Source: Pelargonium cotyledonis (taxonomy: Eukaryota > Streptophyta > Magnoliopsida > Geraniales > Geraniaceae). Taken from it: a DNA stretch of 34,488 bases. Each line of letters begins with the position of its first letter. Position 1 is the first letter of the stretch. The DNA lies in assembly GCA_036897625.1 (NCBI GenBank), contig JAYMTA010000220.1, positions 1 through 34,488 of the forward strand. Direction: 5' to 3'. The notes beneath the pieces were generated by a model. The model did no database searches and was not told the DNA's origin. It saw nothing but the letters and a program-made list of their open reading frames with translations. A program made the position numbers and the translations under genes. Below are positions 22,501 through 31,114 of this stretch, in pieces.

Positions 22501-24070
22501 AAATGAATAATGGTACAAACTAAAGCCAAGGTCATTGCATTGGATTATTGTATGGCCTTGACTTCATCATTAGAAGGAACCGATGAAAACCCGCATTTCA
22601 AAATGGCAAATAATGGGATAAATTGGAAGTAGACTACAAAAATATAATGTTTGAATGGTGAATTTTGCTTTCTAACAAAAAATCAAAGGGGTGGTTATTA
22701 TCCACATATGCAAATATATAGATTTGAAAATAAGCATAAACAATGACATTAGATTAGAGAATAGAAGAGATGCCCAATTGAGATTGCAAGATCGAAGATA
22801 ATGATAAATGGGAAACTCGAAAGAGACACAAATTGTATAGGATAAGAGATACCCAATTGAGCTTGAGCTTGAGCTAGAGTGAAAAATTGAAGAGCAACAA
22901 TGATAGACATTGAGCAATTGAAACAATAATGACAAACAATGGGCAATTGAAGCAATAATAACAAACGAGAAACACAAATTAGATTAAATAAGAGATACCC
23001 AGATGAAATTGAGTGGCAAATTGAAGAACAACAATTATAGACATTGAGTAATTGAAGTAATAATGATAAATGGAAAACACCAATGTAACGAAATTAGAAA
23101 AGAAAAAAAAAAAAAAAAAAAAAGAAGAGATACCCACTTGAGATAAGAGTGACAAATTCAAGAGCACAAAGATGACATTTAGTAATGATTGAAGCAAAGA
23201 TGAAAAATGGGAAGCATAAAAAAAGGCACAAATTAGATTAAATAAGAGATACCCAGTTGAGATAGAGTGACAAACTGAAGAACAACAATGATGGCATTGA
23301 ATAATTGATAAATGGGAAACACAATTTAGATAATATAAGAGATACCCAGTTGAGATATTGTGACTAATTGAATAGCAACAATGAAGAGTAGGAGCTAGAG
23401 AGAGAGACAGTAATTGAAGCAATACTAATAATTCATGAGAGACACAAATTAGATAATATAAGAGATATCCAGTTGAGATACAGTGACAAATTCAAGAGCA
23501 AAGAATGAAGAATGAGAGCTAGAGGGAGAGATAGTAATTGAAGAAAAAATTATTCATGAGAGACACAAACTAGACAGTATAAGAGATACCCAAGTGAGAT
23601 AGAGAGACAAATTCAAGATCAAACAATGAAGAATGAGAGCTAGAGAGAGAGTAATTGAAGCAATACTAATGATTCATGAGAGACACAAATTAGATAATAT
23701 AAGAGACACCCAATTGAGATAGAGTGACAAACTCAAGAGCACAACAACTATTCATAAGAGCTATATCAAGCAACATTAATGATTCATGAGAGACACAAAC
23801 CAGATAATATAACTGACACCCAGTTGAGATAGAGTGACAAATTCAATAACACAGCAATGGAGAATGAGAGCTATAGAGCAACATCAATGATTCATGAGAG
23901 ACACAAATTAGATAATGTAAGAGATACCCAGTTGAGATAGAGTGACAAATTGAAGAACACCAACAAATAGCAATTGAGAGAGAGAGAGAGAGAGACTTAC
24001 AGGAAGGAGCTCTGAATTGGGTACAAAAGGTGTCTGGTTGGCACTTGAACTGTGGCAGAAGACAAGACAT
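16536..24070 (-). CDS. SIG2: Plastid RNA polymerase sigma factor SIG2/SIGB
   Basis: Seven exons (24070-24001, 21527-21337, 20552-19935, 19153-18923, 17823-17683, 17563-17351, 16820-16536) join in frame to 582 residues, close to Arabidopsis SIG2. The N-terminus [10 protein letters not shown] matches SIG2 and begins a transit peptide. An Ala-rich plant region follows ([15 protein letters not shown]), then region 1.2 ([10 protein letters not shown]), 2.1 ([18 protein letters not shown]), 2.3-2.4 ([19 protein letters not shown]), region 3 ([18 protein letters not shown]) and 4.2 helix-turn-helix ([20 protein letters not shown], 540-559). SIG2 directs the bacterial-type plastid polymerase to several tRNA genes and psaJ. 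Odd point: the core motif usually DLVQEG reads DLVAAG across the exon 4/5 joint. All introns are GT-AG; intron 1 (2.5 kb) is mostly tandem repeat. A divergent SIG2 paralogue is possible. Confidence 0.92.
18006..18516. repeat. Two GGGTC-type dispersed elements (family A) in SIG2 intron 4
   Basis: Copy one begins TTGGCAATTCGAGTTTCGG at about 18011 and carries ATCCGCAAGAG and GTCGGGTCGGG. Copy two begins TTGGCAATTCGGATTTCGGG at 18367, carries CCGCAAGAGTACCC, and ends TTGGGTCCAAGTTGTCAGCT near 18510. The end of copy two is an imperfect inverted repeat of its start (TAGAGCTGACAACTTGGACCC against TAGACTTGGCAATTCGG), which suggests a MITE. Confidence 0.6.
19385..19715. repeat. Dispersed repeat family B, copy 2, in SIG2 intron 3
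   Basis: The segment runs from GGGCTGACAATTTGGGTCG through GTGTTCGTGTCGGCTAACCC, CAAACCCGTTTGACCC, TTTAATTAAACGTGTCG and AAGGATAAGATGGTAA to GGTTGGGTCAATAAAAAATA. The same order of words is found at 29045-29400. Confidence 0.65.
20903..21092. repeat. GGGTC-type dispersed element (family A) in SIG2 intron 2
   Basis: It contains ATTCGGGTTGAAAAAATC, ACAAGACCCGCAAGAG, GTGGGTTGCCCGATCC and ends TTTGGGTCCAAATTGTTAGC, TCTAGAC, the same end as copy two in intron 4. Confidence 0.6.
21908..22148 (-). mobile_element. TRIM-like LTR fossil in SIG2 intron 1
   Basis: Two diverged direct repeats of about 75 bp (about 21908-21988 and 22075-22148) flank a short interior. On the minus strand the interior begins with ATGGTATTAGAGTCTGC, close to the initiator-tRNA-Met primer-binding site seen in many plant elements, and ends with a purine tract GGGAGGGTG before a TGTTAGAG LTR start. 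It is a fossil with no coding capacity; ends are approximate. Confidence 0.6.
22795..23998. repeat. Tandem array of about 10 units in SIG2 intron 1
   Basis: Units of about 93-145 bp, mostly 109-123, share AGACACAAATTAGATAATAT, AAGAGATACCCAGTTGAGAT, AGAGTGACAAATTCAAGAGC, GAATGAGAGCTAGAGAGAG and GTAATTGAAGCAATACTAAT. The GAGATACCCA word recurs near 22848, 22993, 23128, 23245, 23338, 23461, 23583, 23703, 23812 and 23921. A run of A's at 23103-23123 interrupts the third unit. The last unit ends in a (GA)n run directly next to the exon 1 donor at 24000. Minus-strand frames of 71-147 codons here are by-products of the repeat. Confidence 0.88.
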
Positions 24071-26457
24071 CACTCCCTTCCTTTCTTCTTTTACTGATAA
24101 CTTGTGCTCAAATCTTCATAGCAAATAATGTAATAAACAGAGACCAACTGGACTGAACAGAGAAGAAGAATAAGAAGAAGATGGAGATGGTGAAGAAGAA
24201 GAGAAATGGGTTGTGTTGTTGTGATTATAAAATAAGAGGATAAGGGTGGGGGAGAGAGAAAGAGAGGAGCGAGAAAACATCGGTGCCTCTCCTCGGGAGA
24301 TAACAAAGAAGAGAGAGGGATCGAGCCAAACAGAGATTTTCTCGGTTTCTTTGTTTTGTGTTTCTATGTTTTAGTCGCAGCCAAACAGCCTCCAATCTTC
24401 TCGCTCCAACAATATTCACTCTTGGCCTTGCAGCCAAACAGCCTTGAATTGGACTCGCCGATAACATATGACGTGGCAAAGCAACAACTCTAAAGATGAA
24501 ACGACGTCGTTTTCTCTCTCCCTCTCTCTCACTTTTATTTTTTGCTCCTTTCATTTATCAACTGTAATTTCAAATTCAAAGCAAAAGCTAGTAATTTTAT
24601 TAAGGGTTATTTATTTTTGCACACTTTAGATTGCTCACTTTTATTGTTTTAGCCCCTTGTTTTATTTCGTATATGATTTTAGTCCTTAAAGTTTTTATAT
24701 TTTTTATTTTAACTCAAATAACCTGCTATAACAAGTGATGAACCGTCATATCACCTGGTGCTGCCATGCAACACACCACGTCACTGCCACATCATAAGTC
24801 TAATAACATGTCACCACCACATTTTTGTTGAACCAAAAAAGCTCTTAATTGTTTAAAATCCCTTCTCTCGCCTCCATCATTGTAGTTTATTTTCTACTGT
24901 ATATCAAATAGGCATCACTCTAATAAGCAAAGCACAACAATGTTGCAAGACCAGAGCCATATGTTCCCCAAAAACAACCATTAATCCATTATATCTTAAA
25001 AAGTCTCATTTTGTCACTTCTCTTCTCACTTTGTTCTATGCTTCTTCTTCTCCATTGACACTCTCAATCCCCGATACAATCTCCATCTCCTCCAACCAAA
25101 CCAACAAGTCGTTTTATTAGACTTATGATGTGGTAGTGACTATGTGGACGGTGAGGATGATGATGAGTATAGAGTGGTGCCTATTTAATATACAGTAGAA
25201 AAGAAACTACAATTGTGGCTGTACGTAACTATGGAGGTGAGAAGAGGCATCTAGTTTTTTTTTTTTTTCTTAAACAGTTAAAGGTTTGTTTAGTTCAACA
25301 AAAACGTGGCGGTGACGTGTTATTAGACTTATGATGTGGTAGTGACGTGGTGGGTTGCATGGAAGCACCAGGTGACATGGCGGGTCATCACCTGTTGTAG
25401 CAGGTCATTTGGGAAACTTTAAGAGCTAAAATCATAGGCGAAACAAGACAAGGGCTAAAATAATAGAAGTGAGCAATCCAAGGGAGGCAAAAATAAATAA
25501 CCCTTTAATTAATTCAAACCTAAAAATAACACATACGATATAAAATTTGAGGTTTGATATAAAATAACACATAGAAGTTTGACAAAAAATCGAAAATTTA
25601 ATTAATCAGTGGGTCAGTCGGTTCCCATATCAACCCGAAAAAAATAAATGAAACTACAAAACTGAGAAACAATAACTAAACACATCTTGAATAATCAAAC
25701 CAAATACACTAGAATTATCTTCATTAGCCTGAATTGTCAAGTTGAAGACACTGAAATCCTCCCATCCAGCCTCAGAAGCACGAGAAACTGACAATGATTA
25801 TACTTGAAGTTCAAGACAACCAAATGGATGACTTTGCCAACAACTTAACTCAACCATCGGGTCTGTCATCTGATTTAACAACAAACTCGAAAACTAATAT
25901 GACGGCTCTTGTTAAGCCGCCACCTTCCAAGTCACTTTCTTCTTCTCTACAACCGCTTTCCGCTGCCATGTGCGCACTCTAAAAAACTTTCTCCGAATCC
26001 ACGTACCCCTTATTTGCTATCAAAGCAAAATCCGCTATTTTAACGAGAAATACCGCAATTTGTTGTATACAAATTTGAACTGTAGCCGAACAAAATGTCT
26101 AGCCGACTCTTAAAACGGCAAAGAGAATGAGAATAACACAAACGCTCCTCTATCAACAATTCATATACAATTAACTTCATTAAAAAAACATTAATTTTAA
26201 GACAGAATGCTATTAAAACATAACATATATTTTGGTAACAAGTAAATAATATAAAGAACATACAGAAGTTGCAAGATGCTATACATACTGCTAAACATTA
26301 TTTCTCCATATACAAAAACAAAACCCTACAAAGATTGAATAGATGATGATCAAGTGTCGTGAGATTGACAAATATGAAATCATACATAACGATATCATTT
26401 GAATCTTGATAACGCGCTCTCAGTGAATCATTTTCAAATGTGTAAGCTCAGATATAG
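24071..26457. other. SIG2 promoter side, foldback element and hydrolase 3' flank
   Basis: 24071-24330 is the SIG2 leader and proximal promoter, purine-rich on the plus strand. 24604-25503 is a foldback element listed separately. 25513-26040 is AT-rich; a 62-codon plus-strand frame at 25794-25982 has no recognised relatives. 26050-26457 is probably the 3' UTR and flank of the hydrolase gene. No other gene is seen. Confidence 0.45.
24604..25503. mobile_element. Mutator-like foldback element with long terminal inverted repeats
   Basis: The 900-bp element begins GGGTTATTTATTTTTGC and ends with its complement GCAAAAATAAATAACCC. The inverted arms extend about 330 bp each (about 24604-24940 and 25175-25503), sharing GATTGCTCACTT, TGATTTTAG, CACCTGGTGCT, CCACATCATAAGTCTAATAA and TCTACTGTATAT. 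The 9-bp flanks TTTTATTAA (24595-24603) and TTTAATTAA (25504-25512) match at eight of nine positions, fitting a Mutator-type target duplication. A word from the right arm (TTATTAGACTTATGATGTGG) also recurs in the loop near 25114, a local internal duplication. It has no coding capacity. Confidence 0.8.
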
Positions 26458-29400
26458 TTATTCGAGCAGATGGTGGATCCACTGCTCAACGATGGCCGGA
26501 GAACCATACCATGGCCTTTGTTCGTCGTCTGAACCAACCGGCGAGTGATAAACTCCGTCCAAGCTAATGTTGAGTGCGCCTTCCAAATGTGCAGACACCT
26601 CCGGTACAACTCCATCGCCCCATACATCGGCTTTTCCACAAACCTAATACGACATTGCGTGTTAGCAATCGTCATAGCAAAAATAAGTACTCTTTCTGTC
26701 CTAAAATGAGTGTATGGTTTCTATTTTTGGCAAAAACTAAGGATAAGATAATGTTGGACTTTCCCCCATGTAGAGTTGGCATACTGAATCCAAATTTGAC
26801 CCGCACTGGGTTGCATAAAAAGAATACCATATTATTTCTCGGGTAGCGTTGGTTTGTCACTGGGAACCCACACCTCTTTCGGTTTGGGTCAGGTCTTTTC
26901 AACCCGAATTGCCAAGTCCGCCCTTGCGTGCCTATGTTGTAACAAGCTCAAGATATTCTAACTAACTTGTCATAGGGGTGCTTTTGGTAATTCAGATATA
27001 AATAACTTACCATAAAGGGAAGATAACATTTGTTATAGGCCAAATGTGTTAGAAAAACAAGACATTTATTTCGGGACGAGAGAATAATAAGGATACAAGC
27101 TCGCAGTTTGCGCCAATAGCTGTTTTTTGTTTACGTTTTGTTCGGGAAAGGAGGTGGCAAAAGCCGAGGGATAGTTGAGTTTACCTGTTTGTACCCTTGT
27201 CCGACGAAACGAGCACGCAATGTCCGCGTATTTGATTCGGAAGTACTGCTCGTTTTGTTTAGAACAGCAACCTCAGGAAATGATTCGCCATTGTTGACCA
27301 AAACCACAGGCTCGACGTTCACATCCGAGTCATTGAAAAACCGAGCCCCTCGAATGTACCTGCAAATCAATACATATACACTGAAGTTAGACAATACTCA
27401 TATACGATCACACACAACTTTTATAAAATTATAGGCTCGATGCGGCTAAGATTACGTTAAGTAATAATAAATGATAATTTATATTTGCTAGATTACTGCA
27501 AATAAGTTGCATCAAGTCGAACATGTCCTAATTCAGTTGGAAAAGAAGAGGGATTCGGGATAACATCATCAACACTAACTTGATCAAAAACCCGAAATCG
27601 CCACCTCTAGTACACGATGATGTTAATGAAACAAGAAACAGTATGCGACTTTGAGTTTTACCTTCCCGCTATGCAAACATATCGCAGCTGAGGAGTGTAC
27701 ACAGCTTTCGGGCAGTGTTGTTCCACATAATTCAGAAGACCCCTCGTCTGGTCAATAACTCTGGGCGAGTCTTTGGGAGGTGGCCTTGGAGAAAAGAACA
27801 ACAACGAATGTTAAATTCGAGATCACATTGTAATGAGAAAGATTGCGCATAGTGAATAAACAGAACTTAGCAAAGAAAATGATCAAGTGGTCATTGGAAC
27901 TTGCATAACCTACAAGTGCGGGGTTCCGAGAGTGAGTAGCAAGGAAATATCAGATGTCCCGTACTCTTTCATGTAAACCCGAGCAAGCCATCCTCCCGCC
28001 GAGTGTCCAATTAAGGATAAATTCCTGCCTAAAACAATCTCATAAAGAAACAACTTTAGGCTTTGAGCTAGATTAGAATCATTCTCAACAAGTCCATCAG
28101 AAAACATCTCAGTTTTAACTCTAGAATGCTCGATTGGGGTGTGATTCTAAGGTTTCGACTTTCGACTGCTAAAGAATATTATGCCAAGTGGCTTTAGCCT
28201 TTCAAGATCATCGAAAACAAAGTCGTGTTAAAGAGAAGAATCTTTTTTTAAAAAAGGAGTTCTAATTTCTTCGAAGACGAGAAAAATGCGAAAATTAGTA
28301 CTTGAATGTGAAACTTGAGCTGTTAAACGTACACATAGAGCTCCAAACATTTATACGTGGAACTATTCCATCCTTTTGTACCCGACAAATTCTTCAAGGC
28401 AGCGTATGGATTAAAAAAAATTGGAATAAGAACGAGAATCAAGAACAGGACATGGAATGAAATAAAAAAATTGGAATACGAATGAGAATCAAGAATGTTA
28501 CGTATTTTCCTTATAATAGTTGACAATGAATAAGTTAATCAAAAGAAGAATAGTAAGCAAACTAGAAAGAGTTCTAGCAAATCATATTAGGACAACTCAA
28601 ATCACCAGCATGGAAGTGAATTGCGCTTAGTCCACGAATCATTTGTTTCGGTTCTTGAACATATTGCATTTGCATAAGATACGACACTCGATTGACACGA
28701 CTCATTGACCGTGATACATGTAGACAGGTAGCTATGTAGACTAATGTTTGAATGTGCTTAACCGAAACTCAGAATAAAACCTTAAGAAATAGTGTCTGGG
28801 ATCGGGACATACCATTTGAAAGATCCTTTGCCTCCTGTACCGCTTCGTCCACCCTTTTCAAATACCTATCAGATCAAGATCAAGAATTGAGATCAATCTC
28901 ATAATATAAGTAATTATGTAGCATTTGGATGATAAAATGGGAACGAGATTCGGATTCCCATTCCAACACCTTTCTCGGGACAAAAAATGCACAATTCAAA
29001 CAGGATGTATGAGAATATCATTCTTGAACTACACATTTAGTTCAAATGGCACCTAGGGATGGTAATTTGAGTCATGCCGCAAGAATCAAATGTGAACACG
29101 ACACAAATTTAAATGGTTTTGTGTTCAGCGCAATCGTGTTCGTGCTTCCTAACCCCGTTCATTTACTTAATTCCGTCATGTTTGTGTTGAAATTGCTTGT
29201 CTCGCCTAACTCATTTAATTAAATGTGTCGTTGTGACCCATTTAATAACCAGTGTATGTAAGGATAAAATTGTAATTATATATGTACACATATTGTGTAA
29301 AAAATGACTCCTATAGATTAAATGTGTATCAAATGTGTATCGGGTAATATCAGGTTAATCTGAACCCATTTACTCGAAACTCAAAATGTGTTGAGTCAGG

Positions 29401-30166
29401 TCGGGTGATTATGAACCTAATCAGTGTTCAAAGGTTCGTGTCGCTTCAACCTGCTCATAATCATTTTCTACACCATGCCTACAAAATTACAATTTTATCC
29501 TTACATGTCTTTTAATAAATAGATTGCATGACCCATGTAATTAAAAGAGATAGGCGGGTCCTGTCGGGTCAAACCAAACCCATGTAATCTAAATGTGCCT
29601 AATCGGTTTATTTTGAACTTGATTATTTTAAACATGTCGCGTCAACCCGCTGATAGTTGTGTTATGTAACTCAACTCGTTCAGCAACCGGGTTACATTTA
29701 TCAAAAGACTAAACTTTCAACCCGACACGAACAAGTAAAGGAGAAAGCTTGGCTCACCAGTCAAGAACAGGTTGTGGGCGGAGAGTGCCGCGCCAGTAAT
29801 TGGGATCGGCCAAACCGGCGGCATTCCTGAACCAATCAATCCTCGACACGTCAGCAATGACAGAGGGCACGCCGTGCTCTTTCAAGGTCCCTTGCAACTT
29901 CAAATAATCGCTCGAATTGTTCCCCAATCCCTACAATACGAAACCCTAATCGTAAACAAAACAAAACAAAACAAAAAACGATGAACAAAGATTCATAGCT
30001 TTGTTTACAGAGCTAGAGAGATATGGTAGTTGATTACTGGAAGAATAATCGCCGGCCGATACGTTGACGACGACGACGACGAAGATAGTGATGATGAAAT
30101 GGAAAAATGGGAAGTGGGTTTTGGATTGAGGCTCAGTTTCAGCGGTGGCGCTAAAGCTACAGCCAT
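26458..30166 (-). CDS. Alpha/beta hydrolase (lipase-like), predicted plastid protein
   Basis: Seven exons (30166-30038, 29930-29758, 28865-28813, 28028-27914, 27784-27662, 27359-27185, 26643-26458) join in frame to 317 residues. Residues 1 to about 34 (MAVALAPPLKLSLNPK, then a run of Ser) look like a chloroplast transit peptide. The fold starts at RPAIILPGLGNNSSDY, the usual oxyanion strand and loop. The nucleophile elbow is GHSAGG with Ser128; likely partners are Asp266 in DVWGDGVVP and His289 in VYHSP (inferred from spacing). The protein resembles PGAP1/lipase-like hydrolases of plants whose substrate I do not know; it ends PWYGSPAIVEQWIHHLLE. All junctions are GT-AG. The start at 30166 is the first ATG after a TATA box at 30213-30222. 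Confidence 0.9.
26774..26925. repeat. GGGTC-type dispersed element (family A) in hydrolase intron 6
   Basis: It begins GTAGAGTTGGCATACTG at about 26770 and ends CAACCCGAATTGCCAAGTCC, an imperfect inverted match. The interior has TTTGACCCGCACTGGG, TTGCATAAAAAGAATACC and GGTTTGGGTCAGG. Confidence 0.6.
29045..29740. repeat. Dispersed repeat family B, long or doubled copy, in hydrolase intron 2
   Basis: The left part (29045-29410) follows the copy in SIG2 intron 3: GGATGGTAATTTGAGTC, CAATCGTGTTCGTGC, TCATTTAATTAAATGTGTCG, GTAAGGATAAAATTGTAA, GACTCCTATAGATTAAATG. The right part (29410-29740) carries similar words partly in the opposite order and sense (ACAATTTTATCCTTACAT, CATGTAATTAAAAGAG, CCGACACGAACAAG), so it may be two copies in inverted orientation or one foldback. 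Confidence 0.6.
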
Positions 30167-30212
30167 GCCCACCACCAGTTTGTTTCTGATGGGTTGGGTC
30201 TACAACAGTCAA

Positions 30213-30213
30213 C

Positions 30214-30222
<9 letters not shown>
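30213..30222 (-). promoter_or_regulatory. Likely TATA box of the hydrolase gene
   Basis: CTATATATAG lies 47 bp upstream of the ATG and directly beside a (GA)14 run (30221-30248). It would place transcription start about 15-20 bp before the ATG. Confidence 0.5.
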
Positions 30223-30252
<30 letters not shown>

Positions 30253-31063
30253 AGACACACATTACATGAGGACTGGGCCCAAATCCGCAGGCACCTGACA
30301 CCCGACCCGACGAACTTTTGGATTGAATTTATTTTGTAAAATTTTAGTAAGCACAATTCAGCACATTTCGGGCTTGAAATTGAAACCCGACCAAACTCAA
30401 AGTGCGTCCGCTTCAGGTTTTGGTTGGGATTCAACGACCCAAATCCCGATTTGCGAACTCCACTTTAACTATTCCTTTTGTTATGAATTTGATACTCAAT
30501 TTTGATTTTTGTTTCAATTTGGGTCATAGTTTGTCCATTTTGATTCATTTTGGCCACCCTGCAATGCTATTTTATTTTGAAATGATTACCTCTTATATTT
30601 TACTAAGGTTGCAGTTATCGCATATATGATCACTTCGGTTTCTGCTAGCACTTGTGAATGCAATAGTAGAACTGTAGAAGAAGGGAGGCAGTATAGTCAA
30701 AAATGCTATCCGAATCAGGTTTGTGCTCTAAAAAATCTTCAAGCAAGTCAGGTGGAATTTCGACAATCTTTATCTCGAGAAATATTTTACTTTTCGGCAC
30801 TTCACTCTTCATATCAGTTATTTTTTTCGACTTGATTGATAAGTAACATATTATTGATTTATTTTAACGTCGTTAGTGTTCGATAGTAATTCATGTTATT
30901 CTTACAAAATTAGGCAAAGTGGATGAATATGTAATTTTGGTAAAAGATATTGTATGAAAAATAAATATATCACAAAGAAAAAAAAATTTGTTTTTATTTT
31001 AATTTTTAAGTTTTAAATAATCTAGTCAACAATAGTCAAACCGGCCCGACATGTATAGATAGA

Positions 31064-31070
31064 TATAAAA
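31064..31070 (+). promoter_or_regulatory. Likely TATA box of the tRNA methyltransferase gene
   Basis: TATAAAA precedes the ATG at 31115 by 45 bp. This supports that ATG over the in-frame ATG at 31187, though leaky scanning to the second is possible. Confidence 0.5.
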
Positions 31071-31114
31071 AACCTGTGGGTACAATTTTTTTCTTCCGGC
31101 ACAGACATTCAAAA

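Larger units (their letters stand above)
30167..31114. promoter_or_regulatory. Divergent intergenic region between hydrolase and tRNA methyltransferase genes
   Basis: About 950 bp lies between two outward-facing genes. Visible elements are the (GA)14 run, GGGCCC-type and GACCCGAC words at 30275-30310, AT-rich middle DNA without a gene, and near the right gene an ACCGGCCCGAC motif (31039-31050) and TATAAAA (31064-31070) 45 bp before the next ATG. Confidence 0.45.

Noticed and set aside
22672-23422. Minus-strand frames of 71-147 codons in SIG2 intron 1
   Set aside because: They are repetitive translations of the tandem array, inside an intron, with no conserved domain.
24225-24554. 109-codon minus frame upstream of SIG2
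   Set aside because: It overlaps the likely promoter, is Arg/Ser-rich by base composition and has no recognisable similarity.
25794-25982. 62-codon plus-strand frame between SIG2 and hydrolase
   Set aside because: Short, Ser/Asn-rich, no known relatives, no clear promoter; kept only as part of the intergenic description.
29772-30254. Plus-strand frames opposite hydrolase exons 1 and 2
   Set aside because: They are antisense shadows; the minus strand has transit peptide, splice sites and the hydrolase start.
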